A stretch of DNA of 64,000 nucleotides from assembly GCA_963695975.1 (NCBI GenBank), contig CAVOIB010000004.1, forward strand, positions 124,001 through 188,000, read 5' to 3'. The notes beneath the pieces were generated by a model. It saw nothing but the letters and a program-made list of their open reading frames with translations. It was not told the origin of the DNA and made no database searches. Made by a program: the position numbers and the translations under genes. This document shows positions 44,878 to 52,769 of the stretch, piece by piece. Each line of letters opens with the position of its first letter. Positions within the stretch are counted from its first letter, which is position 1. This DNA is from JBBQVZ01 sp963695975. Its GTDB lineage: Bacteria > Actinomycetota > UBA4738 > HRBIN12.

Positions 44878-45345
44878 ATGAGTCCGCAACCCGAGGGCGA
44901 GAAGACCGTATCCAGCAACAGGCGTGCGCTCCATCTGTACGCGATCCTGGAGCGGTTCGAGGCCGGGATCGCGCTGACCGGGTCCGAGGTGAAGTCGCTG
45001 CGGCAGGGTCGCGCATCGATCGGCGAGGCGTACGGCCATATCAGCGGGGGAGAGCTGTGGCTGGAGAACATGCACATCCCGCCGTACGAGCAAGGCGAGA
45101 AGCGCGGCTACGACCCGCTCCGCCCGCGCAAGCTCCTGCTGCATCGGAAGGAGATCGACCGTCTGATCGGGAAGCAGAAGGAGCAACGGCTTACGGTCGT
45201 GCCCTTACGTGTCTACTTCTCGCACGGATTGGCGAAAGTGGAGCTCGGCCTGGGTCGTGGCAAGGCTGAGTATGAGAAGCGCGAGGCGACCCTGAAACGT
45301 CAACACGACCGCGAGATGGAACGCGAGATGGGCAGGCGTCGATAG
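44878..45345 (+). CDS. smpB: SsrA-binding protein SmpB
   Basis: 155 residues; binds tmRNA and brings it to stalled ribosomes for trans-translation. NRRALHLYAILERFEAGIALTGSEVKSLRQGRASI and HIPPYEQGEKRGYDPLRPRKLLLH are conserved blocks, and the basic C-terminal tail (about 128-155) enters the mRNA channel. ATG 44878 lies 11 nt after ftsX. The gene encoding its RNA partner begins 57 nt downstream, so the whole trans-translation system is here. Confidence 0.95.
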   Translation: MSPQPEGEKTVSSNRRALHLYAILERFEAGIALTGSEVKSLRQGRASIGEAYGHISGGELWLENMHIPPYEQGEKRGYDPLRPRKLLLHRKEIDRLIGKQKEQRLTVVPLRVYFSHGLAKVELGLGRGKAEYEKREATLKRQHDREMEREMGRRR

Positions 45346-45377
45346 ATGGCGATCAGCAACGACGCCGAGCCGCGCCG

Positions 45378-45383
45378 TATACT
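45378..45383 (+). promoter_or_regulatory. -10 element (TATACT) of ssrA
   Basis: The best -10 match in the window, TATACT, ends 19 nt before the mature tmRNA 5' end (45403), giving a short 5' leader for RNase P to remove. Confidence 0.6.
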
Positions 45384-45402
45384 CGGAACGACAACTGCAT
45401 AC

Positions 45403-45748
45403 GGGGGTGTACTGGCTTCGACTTGGACGTTCATCGTCTGGGAGAAGCGGGCCGAGATCCCGGATGTCTCGTTAAACGCCGGATCAACACAAGCGCCGAT
45501 AACTACGCGCTCGCTGCTTAATTAGTTAAGTAGCCGTCCCCTCCGGGTCGCCTGCGACCGGGGGATGGACGTCGTGAGCAGGCTCACGGCAGCGGTTCCG
45601 CCTGGGGGCCGCGGCCGAACATCGAACCCGGGCTGGCCGCGAGGTCCTCTGCCGGTGGGAGCCTCGAGGTGAGATCTACCACCTGGCTGCGCCCGGAGAA
45701 GACCCAGTCGGTCGCCCAAGGACAGGGGTTCGAATCCCCTCACCTCCA
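45403..45748 (+). ncRNA. ssrA: tmRNA (ssrA)
   Basis: Acceptor stem GGGGGTG (45403-45409) pairs with CACCTCC (45741-45747), with one G-U pair. 5' TGTACTGGCTTCGAC and the 3' T-arm GGGGTTCGAATCCCC are diagnostic. The discriminator A (45748) is followed by CGA, so the 3' CCA is not encoded. The tag frame runs from GCC 45495 to TAA 45519-45521 and encodes ADNYALAA, with a further in-frame TAG at 45531. The 346-nt length is normal. It rescues stalled ribosomes with SmpB. Confidence 0.95.
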
Positions 45749-45784
45749 CGATATCCCTTGTGGTGCACCGGGTATGTGCCTCGC

Positions 45785-45937
45785 ATGGAGTCCCACGTCG
45801 TGCCCGGCAGACTGCAGGTGAGCCGGGCGACCTATGAGCGATTGAAGGATGAGTTCCGTTTCGAGCCGCGCGGCGAGGTTGAGATCAAGGGGAAGGGCCG
45901 GATGCCCACGTACTTCCTCATCGAACGAAAGCGGTAG
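45785..45937 (+). pseudogene. Remnant of a class III adenylate cyclase C-terminus
   Basis: A 50-codon frame encodes only the last part of a class III nucleotide cyclase domain: VPGRLQVSRATYERLKDEF followed by RGEVEIKGKGRMPTYFL, the standard end of such domains. The metal-binding aspartates and transition-state Asn/Arg are all missing. It begins 36 nt after the tmRNA 3' end, a frequent target of integrases, so it may be a scar of an element insertion or deletion at ssrA. It is convergent with the intact cyclase gene and only 6 nt from it. Confidence 0.75.
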
Positions 45938-45943
45938 CCGACC

Positions 45944-48900
45944 TCACGTCGGCTCGGCAACCCCGAGCGACCGGAACAGCTCGGCGGCCTCCGATCGATC
46001 GTCGTCTGCCTCTTCCGATCGATGGACGACCTGGAGGCACCGCGCGCTACCGACCAGCGCGTGGGCCCGTTCTAACGGGCACCCGTAGACGCTCCAGGCG
46101 TCCGCCGCATCTCGGAACGCCGCGAGCGCTCGCTCCGTCTCGCCGCGCGCCTCGGCCAGCAGCGCGCGTCCGGTGATCACCGCGTTCTGCGTTCTTGCCA
46201 CGTGGACGGGCCGGTCGCCGAGCACCCGTGCCGCGAGCTCGATCTCACCGTTCGCCAGGCAGATGCGCATGATCTCTGGTGATTGGAGCTCGCGGTACTC
46301 GGTGGGACCTCCGCGCGTCGCGGCCTCGAACTCGCGAACGTGGTCGAGGGCGAGCGCCGTGTTCCCGAGACCGTGTTCGACGACGGCCGCCGCAACGAAC
46401 ACCGGGGCTTGGACCTGGAGATCGCCCACCTGTCGCGCGATCGGGATGACTGGCTCCAGCGAGCCCTTCAACCCGTCGAGCTTGCCGCGGTTCGCAAGGA
46501 CACGCGCGCGGTAGCTGAGCCCGATCGATCCCACGATCGTGTCGCCGTGCTCGGTCGACCATGGAAGGAGCGTCGCCACCACCTCCAACAGGTCGTCCCA
46601 TCGGCCGGCGTCGTAGAGAAGCCACAGCGATTCCGCCCGTGCCCACATGCCCTGTCCTTGGATCCCTCGCCGGTCGCAGATCTCGATCGACGCGTCGTTC
46701 ATCTCGAGGCCGCGGACGGGACCCTCGGTCACGCCGATCCACTCGCTGAGGTAGGAGTAAGACGTGGCCTGGTCCAACGCCGATCCCGAGGACTCAGCAG
46801 CGTGGAGCGCCTGCCAGAGGTCGTCCATCCCTCCGAGATCGCCGAGCTCGAGGCGGCCGTTCCCGCGGATATGCAGCGTCATCACCGCGACGAAGTCCGA
46901 GTGGGGGAGCTCGAGCGCCCGCGTGGCCCAGCGGAGCGACTCTTGGGAACGTCCTCCGAACATCTCGTCCTCGGCCAGCGCGGCGTAGAGCTCGGCGAGC
47001 ACCGGCGTGGGGTCGCGGTCCTCGAGGAGGTGGATCCCTCGCTCGAGCGCCGCTCTCGCGGCGTCGCTGTCGCCGCGGAACCCGAGCTGGAAGTACAGAC
47101 GGCGGAGCGCCAATGCGGCCGCCTCCCGGTCGTCGTTCGCAAGGGCAAGATCGGCTGCCTCCTCGTAGGCGGCCACGGCGTCGTCGACGCCCAGCCGGCC
47201 GGATCGCCATCGGAACCCCGTCGTATCACGCAGGATCGTCGATCGGTCGGGGTGGTCGATCGGCGTGAGTTCCAATGCGCGTTCGTAGTACGTCGTCGCC
47301 TGCGCCACGTCTAGCGAGGCCTGCCGCTTGCCCGCCAGCAACAGGAACCGCCGAGTGTCGTCCCGAAGTTCGGGTGTGTCCTCGGGCAGATGGGCGGCGC
47401 GCGCCAACGAGAGCGCCTCGGACGTGTGGTGCGCGAGCGGCTCGGCACGCTCCTCGAGGCGGTCGCCGGCGGTCTCTTCGAGCCACCGAGCGACCGCCAG
47501 GTGTCGCTGGACGCGTCCCGCCCGCGGGATCTGCTTGTACGCCACGTCCCGCATCAGGCCGTGGGAGAACGACAGCTCCTCCTCGCCCTCCATCGTCTGC
47601 GTGGAGGAGCGCCGGATCATGCCCCGCCGTTGAAGTTCGTGCAGTTCGGCGACCGGGACATCGCCCGCGTTCATCGAGGCAACGGCACCCGACCAGAAGT
47701 GATCGCCGACCACGGCCGCATCTTGGAGCAGCGATCGTTGTGAGGGCGTGAGCGCGTCCAAACGCGCGGCGATCAGCGCCTGGATCGAGTCCGGCAGCGC
47801 GATCGAGCCGGCGTCGTTCGTCACGGCTCGGTCGCCGAGCATCCGCACGAACTCGAGGGCGTACAGCGGATTGCCTCCCGCGCGCTGGACCAACGGGGCC
47901 TGTGTCGCGTCCGGCAAGACCGATCGGACGAGCAGCTCGGCAAGCAGTTCGTGCATCTCCTGCTCCGGCATCGGCGACAGGGTGATCGTCGACGCGTTCG
48001 TCTTTCCACCTCCCCACTCCGGGTGCGCGTCGAACAGCTCGGGGCGCGCGGTTCCGAGCACGAGGATCGGGGCGTTGCGGGCGTGGTCGGCCAGCTGATC
48101 CAGGAAGTCGAGCATCGTTCGGTCCGCCCACTGGAGATCCTCGACGACCAGGACCAACGGCGATCGAGAGGCTTCGGAGGCCAGGAACCGCGCCCAGGCC
48201 GTGAACGACTCGGCACGATCGGCTGCGGCAGCGCTCGGCTCCTCCAGCCCGAGGAGAGGAGCGATGCGGCTGCGGAGCCACTCGTTATCGGTCGCGCGCT
48301 CCTCCGATCGCGCGATGTAGCCGGCGAGCTTGGCGGCGGCGGCCACGCGATCGTCGGAGCGCATCACGCCGATGACGTCGCGCACGATCTCCTCGAGCGG
48401 AGCGAACGTGACGGACTCCCCGTAGGGGAGGCAGCGACCCCGGTGCCAGGCGACCGCCTGACCGCCGGCTTCCAGACGCTCCCGGAGATCGGCGACCAAC
48501 CGCGTCTTCCCGATCCCTGGCTCCCCGACCACCGTCACCAGCTGGAGCGACGACTCCAGCACGGTTCGTTCGAAGAGCTCTCGGAGCAGACCTCGCTCCG
48601 CCTCGCGTCCGACGAACGGCGTCGCATCCTCATCGGCTCGTCCGGGTATCTCCGTCCGCACCGACCCGACGACCCAGACGCGCAACGGCTCCGACTTGCC
48701 TTTGACCTTCACCGGCTCGAGCTCGCGGTAGTCGACCGTCCCGCGCGTGGCGCGGAAGGTCCCCTCGCCAACGACCACGCCGCCGTGCGGCGCCACACCC
48801 TGGAGCCGGGAAGCGGTGTTCACGACGTCTCCGGCCACGTTCTCGCCGATCTGTGGACCCGTTGCGAACGTGACGACGGCCTCGCCGGTGTTCACCGCCG

Positions 48901-49291
48901 CCCGGACCGGGATCGTCATCTCGTCCGTGCGCGCCTGGATCGCGAGCGCCGCACGGACCGCTCGCTCAGGGTCGTCCTCGTGCGCGACCGGCGCGCCGAA
49001 CACCCCCATCGCCGCATCCCCGACGAACTTGTCGAGCGTGCCGCCGAACCGTTCGATCTCCTCCTTCGCGATCGTGTGGAACGGGATCAGCGTGCGACGG
49101 ACGTCCTCGGGGTCGGCCTGATCCGAACTCGACGTGAAGCCCGCCAGATCCGCGAACAGGATGGAGACGACACGGCGTTCTTCGACCGGAGGCGCGGCGG
49201 CCGCCACGTCAGCGAGCGGGGTGCCGCAACCGGCGCAGAACCGGGCGTCGTCAGCGTTCTGGTACGAACACGAGGGGCAGACGACGGCCAC
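45944..49291 (-). CDS. Adenylate cyclase - AAA ATPase - TPR protein
   Basis: 1115 residues. An N-terminal zinc ribbon (CPSC and CAGC knuckles, about 5-23) is followed by a class III cyclase domain (about 38-200) with metal Asp in LFADLAGF and KFVGDA, and NTASR for the transition state. The Lys favours ATP as substrate. Next is an AAA/NACHT-like ATPase with Walker A GEPGIGKTRL at about 252-261 and VVEDLQWADR, then a long TPR-like helical region to the end. GTG 49291 is chosen because -10-like TACACT (minus strand, 49303-49298) ends 6 nt before it with no Shine-Dalgarno, and it starts exactly at the zinc ribbon. An ATG at 49336 is upstream. Likely a sensor or signalling protein. Confidence 0.87.
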   Translation of the reverse strand: MAVVCPSCSYQNADDARFCAGCGTPLADVAAAAPPVEERRVVSILFADLAGFTSSSDQADPEDVRRTLIPFHTIAKEEIERFGGTLDKFVGDAAMGVFGAPVAHEDDPERAVRAALAIQARTDEMTIPVRAAVNTGEAVVTFATGPQIGENVAGDVVNTASRLQGVAPHGGVVVGEGTFRATRGTVDYRELEPVKVKGKSEPLRVWVVGSVRTEIPGRADEDATPFVGREAERGLLRELFERTVLESSLQLVTVVGEPGIGKTRLVADLRERLEAGGQAVAWHRGRCLPYGESVTFAPLEEIVRDVIGVMRSDDRVAAAAKLAGYIARSEERATDNEWLRSRIAPLLGLEEPSAAAADRAESFTAWARFLASEASRSPLVLVVEDLQWADRTMLDFLDQLADHARNAPILVLGTARPELFDAHPEWGGGKTNASTITLSPMPEQEMHELLAELLVRSVLPDATQAPLVQRAGGNPLYALEFVRMLGDRAVTNDAGSIALPDSIQALIAARLDALTPSQRSLLQDAAVVGDHFWSGAVASMNAGDVPVAELHELQRRGMIRRSSTQTMEGEEELSFSHGLMRDVAYKQIPRAGRVQRHLAVARWLEETAGDRLEERAEPLAHHTSEALSLARAAHLPEDTPELRDDTRRFLLLAGKRQASLDVAQATTYYERALELTPIDHPDRSTILRDTTGFRWRSGRLGVDDAVAAYEEAADLALANDDREAAALALRRLYFQLGFRGDSDAARAALERGIHLLEDRDPTPVLAELYAALAEDEMFGGRSQESLRWATRALELPHSDFVAVMTLHIRGNGRLELGDLGGMDDLWQALHAAESSGSALDQATSYSYLSEWIGVTEGPVRGLEMNDASIEICDRRGIQGQGMWARAESLWLLYDAGRWDDLLEVVATLLPWSTEHGDTIVGSIGLSYRARVLANRGKLDGLKGSLEPVIPIARQVGDLQVQAPVFVAAAVVEHGLGNTALALDHVREFEAATRGGPTEYRELQSPEIMRICLANGEIELAARVLGDRPVHVARTQNAVITGRALLAEARGETERALAAFRDAADAWSVYGCPLERAHALVGSARCLQVVHRSEEADDDRSEAAELFRSLGVAEPT

Positions 49292-49340
49292 GTGGCGAGT
49301 GTAACGACGGCCGTGGTGGGCTGTCCTTCGGCTCAAGACG

Positions 49341-50660
49341 TCAGGCCCTTGCGCGATACAGGCGCCAACGGTCGGGGACGCCCTTCAGCTCGTGCTCGCC
49401 CGCTTCTTGGAAGCTCAGCCCAGAGCCTGCCACGAGGTCCTTCACGGTCTGCGAGACGAGCACCTCGGATGCCTCCGCCTTCGCTGCGACCCGCGCCCCG
49501 ATGGAGACCGTCATCCCGCTGATCTGCCCGTCGATCAGCTCGCATTCGCCGGTGTGCACGCCGGCTCGGATCTCGATCCCCAGGTCGCGGACTCGCAGTC
49601 CGATCTCCAGCGCACAGCGGATGGCACGCGCCGGCCCGTCGAAGGTCGCGTAGAAGCCGTCGCCGGCCGTGGCCGACTCGAGGCCGCGCCACCGACCCGA
49701 GCGCGTCTCGCACGATCGCGTGGTGCTGCTCGATCACACCCTTCCACCGCCGGTCGCCCATCGCGGCCTGCTTCTGCGTGGAGCCCACGACATCGGTGAA
49801 CAAGACCGTGGACAGGAAGGTGTCGAGCTCCGGGCGCGGACGACTCGATGCCGACGAACTCCCGGATCGCGTCGAGTACGGCCGGCAGCTCGTGCGATCT
49901 TGAGGGCAGTCCTCTCCGGGGAAGAGCCGGATCTGCGGGTGTCGAAGGAGCGAGCCGAGGTATGTCCAGCGCCGCGCGGTCGCGGTCCGCGCGAGGAGGA
50001 GCATCGGCGACGTGATCGCCGGCATCGCACCTCGAACGTCTGTCTGGTTGTAGATCCGATCCAATCGCGCGCCACGTCGGGGGTCGTGGTTTGACGGCTG
50101 AGCCATCCCCAGGGAATCGGTTCCGACCTCCGAACGCGGAGAACGTCTGCAGGTCCCCGAAGTTGTAGGCGTCGGTCCCCCAGTGGCCGGCGGTGTCCTT
50201 GCTTGAACCGTTCCAGGGTCTCCGTCGTCGCGCCGAAGGGATAGTCGGGCGCCACGATGGTGCGAGGTGCCGGGTACCACCAGAAGAGGGAGTGAACGCG
50301 CTCAGGCACAGTCGCGGCGAACAGGACGTTCGGCGCCCCACCCTCGAGCGCGCCGCCCAGGACGGGACGCTCGGAGTCGACGGCGTCGAGCACGATCTCC
50401 AGATCGGCGACCCTCGTCTCCGAGGTGGGAAGGTCGACGTTGCGGCTGGAGACCCCGGTACCGCGCCGATCATGAAGGATCAGCCGCGAGAACGACGCCA
50501 GGCCGCGGAACCATTCGGCGTAGCCCGGGTACTGCCATATCGTGTCGACGTTCCCGATCCACTCGAACTGCCAGACGATGTCGATCGGTCCGTCGCCGAT
50601 CGTCTGATACGCGATGTAGACGCCGTCCGGTGTCTTCGCGTAGTGGGTCTCGGGGATCAC
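49341..50660 (-). pseudogene. Decayed alpha/beta-hydrolase - class III cyclase fusion
   Basis: Homology is continuous along 1.3 kb but changes frame six times: near 50205, 50115, 50060, 49905, 49850 and 49690. Reading across these gives an alpha/beta-hydrolase (KTPDGVYIAYQTIGDGPIDIVW, LILHDRRGTGVSS) followed by a cyclase domain (VLFTDVVGSTQKQ, ATAGDGFYATFDGPARAI) and a normal cyclase ending (ELKGVPDRWRLYRARA). Several changes look like single-base gains or losses. It overlaps the VOC gene stop at 50657. Either a decayed gene or a local sequencing-error cluster; neighbouring genes are intact, which favours decay. Confidence 0.8.
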
Positions 50661-51046
50661 GCTCGTCGGCTCATCGGCTCGACCACACAGAACTCGTTCC
50701 CCTCCGGATCATGCAACACGGTCCAGATCACGGGGTCGACGAACCCATCTGGATCCTGCAGGGTCTCGATCTCGCGTGCCCCGGCCGCGACCAGCCGCTC
50801 GACCTCTTCTTCGAGCGACGTCCCGTCGACGAGCAGGTCGAGATGGACGCGGTTCTTGACGACCTTCGGCTCCGGGACCTTCATGAACCCGAGCGATGGT
50901 CCCTCGCCCCTCGGATCCTCGAGGAGGATCTCGCCGGCCGCCTCGTTGGGAGCGTCGATCTCGTACGACAGTGCGGCCGCCCAGAACTCGGCCACGGCCC
51001 GCGGATCGCGGCAATCGAACGTCGTGAAACCCACCTTGATCGACAC
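50657..51046 (-). CDS. VOC-family (glyoxalase/bleomycin-resistance fold) protein
   Basis: 129 residues with the paired beta-alpha-beta-beta-beta modules of the VOC superfamily: VGFTTFDCRDPRAVAEFWAAAL at the start, HLDLLV in the middle and a closing VLHDPEGNEFCVVE, where His and Glu are usual metal ligands. Such stand-alone proteins often act as small-molecule dioxygenases, isomerases or binding proteins; the substrate is unknown. GTG 51046 sits 6 nt after a perfect AGGAGG and is preferred over TTG 51052. Its end overlaps the hydrolase-cyclase pseudogene and its start overlaps the aconitase-X small subunit gene region. Confidence 0.75.
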   Translation of the reverse strand: MSIKVGFTTFDCRDPRAVAEFWAAALSYEIDAPNEAAGEILLEDPRGEGPSLGFMKVPEPKVVKNRVHLDLLVDGTSLEEEVERLVAAGAREIETLQDPDGFVDPVIWTVLHDPEGNEFCVVEPMSRRA

Positions 51047-51048
51047 GG

Positions 51049-51489
51049 TCAACCTCCTCGTACGTCGGGAGCAACGGTCACGGACGCGGCATCGGCGCTC
51101 GCGTGGATCTCGAGCGTGACGTCGGAACGGAGTTCGTCGTAGGACCGCCGGTCCAGCGTCACGACCGGCACGGCGACGCCATAGAGCTCGCGTGCGACGA
51201 TCGCACCGAGCGCCACGATGCCGTCGGTCTCGTGCATGATGATCGCGGCCGGGGCCGTGCCGGCTCTGATGGCTTCGGCGAGCACGTACGAGCTGGAGCT
51301 GGAGCCGCGGCCGGCCGGCATCACGAGGACACGTCCGGTGAGCGTCTCGCCGAGCTGGGGGTGGTGCGTGTCGATGAGCGCCCCGGTTTCCGGATCGAGG
51401 CCGCCCCAGAAGCTCATCGGCTCGTCGAGGATCAGGGCGGAGCCCGAGGCATGTCCGGCGACCAGCGTCCGGCCCTCAGACATCCGCAT
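51049..51489 (-). CDS. Aconitase X swivel-domain subunit (DUF126)
   Basis: 146 residues matching the DUF126/AcnX swivel domain: LVAGHASGSALILDEPMSFWGGLDPETG, HHPQLGETLTGRVLVMPAGRGSSSSSYVLAEAI with the serine-rich loop that contacts substrate, and VTLD. In two-subunit AcnX enzymes it closes over the active site of the large subunit. It overlaps the large-subunit gene by 14 bp and follows it, so both are translated together. Characterised AcnX enzymes dehydrate cis-3-hydroxy-L-proline (bacteria) or mevalonate-5-phosphate (archaea). Confidence 0.8.
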   Translation of the reverse strand: MRMSEGRTLVAGHASGSALILDEPMSFWGGLDPETGALIDTHHPQLGETLTGRVLVMPAGRGSSSSSYVLAEAIRAGTAPAAIIMHETDGIVALGAIVARELYGVAVPVVTLDRRSYDELRSDVTLEIHASADAASVTVAPDVRGG

Positions 51490-52744
51490 CCCCCCAGAGA
51501 TCTGGATCGCGCCACACCCGGCCGAGCGCCGCCGAGCGCAAGCATTCTTCCATCGAGCCGAACACCACGTCGAACCCCAGATTGGCGGGGGCGTACCACG
51601 CCCACTTCGCGGAGTTCGTCATCACCGGGCCGTTCACGTCGTGCACGATCGGCGTGATGTAGGTGCAGGTGTCGGTCACGATCGAGACGCCGGCGTCGCG
51701 GAGCCGTTCGAGGGAGCCGTGGCGTTCGGCGGCCGCGGCCACGTCGCGCCCCGTGTTCGCGTAGAACGGCACCGAAGGAGGCGCGTCGTCCATGCGCGCC
51801 GCGAGCGCGTCGAGCTCGTTGATCGACAGGTGCGGCGTGCCGACGCTCACCGCGGCGATCGGGCCCGTGCCGACCGTGGTGAGCGCGTCGCGCGCCGCCC
51901 GGAGGTCCGCCGCGGTGACGTCGATCTCTCGCTCGGCCCGGCCTCCCCCGAGGGCTGCCTCGAGCGTGGGTGCCTCGGGGGTGATCCCCACGGCGTGGAA
52001 CATCGCGACGGCACCGGATGACGCCGCCGCGGCGCCGAGCGCCTTCAACCGGTCCTCGTCGGTGTCGGCGGGCAGGCCCACGATCGCGGGGACGGCCGTC
52101 CCCGCCAGTTCTCCGACCACGTGCCCAAGGCAGGTCGGCATGACTTCATCCCGCAGCAGCCGATCGGGGACCCCGTCCAGTCGGAAGACCACGCGGGCGT
52201 GACGGTTCGCCGCACGATGCAGCCCCGCCTCCGGTGCACGGCCCGTGATCGCCGCACAGATGTCGATGAAGTCGCCGTAGCGGTTCGTTCGCGCGCCCAG
52301 GACGGAGTTCGCGAAGACGATCGCGTTCGACTCCGCCCACGCGATGTGCTTGCCGAACGCCGGCCGGTCGGGGAGCTGGTAGGGGGCGCACGTCCACGTC
52401 GCGCGACAACCCATCGAGACGTAGGCATCCATCAGGCGCCGGGCGTCGGCCGTCGTGTCGGCGTCCAGGCGCACGAGCTCGGGGTGCAGCAGGTCAAGCG
52501 ACGAGACGTTCAGCGTGGTGGGCACGACCGTCTTCGCCCCGCCGGCGACCATGCGTTCGGCGAAATCCAGTCCGGCTCGGCCGTGATACAGGCAGCTGTC
52601 GATGTGGGCCGACGTGATGTCGATCAGGCGTTCGGCTTGCCAGACGTTCGCCATCTCGACCAGGATGCGCATCGCGAGTTGCGCCGCGGCACCACGCGAA
52701 CCGTCGAGCATGACGCGGTCGTCGCGCGAAAGCTCAAGACCCAT
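51476..52744 (-). CDS. Aconitase X catalytic subunit (DUF521)
   Basis: 422 residues of the AcnX catalytic family. DITSAHIDSCLYHGRAG, MGCRATWTCAPYQLPDRPAFGKHIAWAESNAIVFANSVLGARTN and the C-terminal YITPIV-x-DVNGPVMTNSAKWAWYAP hold the expected cysteine, Asn and Ser residues for an Fe-S or metal-dependent dehydratase. Together with the small subunit it forms a full AcnX heterodimer. Cis-3-hydroxyproline dehydratase is the most likely activity, but no proline-catabolism genes lie nearby; mevalonate-5-phosphate dehydratase is a less likely alternative. Confidence 0.82.
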   Translation of the reverse strand: MGLELSRDDRVMLDGSRGAAAQLAMRILVEMANVWQAERLIDITSAHIDSCLYHGRAGLDFAERMVAGGAKTVVPTTLNVSSLDLLHPELVRLDADTTADARRLMDAYVSMGCRATWTCAPYQLPDRPAFGKHIAWAESNAIVFANSVLGARTNRYGDFIDICAAITGRAPEAGLHRAANRHARVVFRLDGVPDRLLRDEVMPTCLGHVVGELAGTAVPAIVGLPADTDEDRLKALGAAAASSGAVAMFHAVGITPEAPTLEAALGGGRAEREIDVTAADLRAARDALTTVGTGPIAAVSVGTPHLSINELDALAARMDDAPPSVPFYANTGRDVAAAAERHGSLERLRDAGVSIVTDTCTYITPIVHDVNGPVMTNSAKWAWYAPANLGFDVVFGSMEECLRSAALGRVWRDPDLWGDADV

Positions 52745-52769
52745 CGGGTCGGCATCATGTCACGGACGT

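Noticed and set aside
45522..45749. Minus-strand 75-residue open frame
   Set aside because: It lies entirely in the tmRNA gene and has shadow composition.
45741..45937. Complete integrated element at ssrA
   Set aside because: I saw no integrase gene and no second copy of the ssrA 3' end in the window; only a possible scar is supported.
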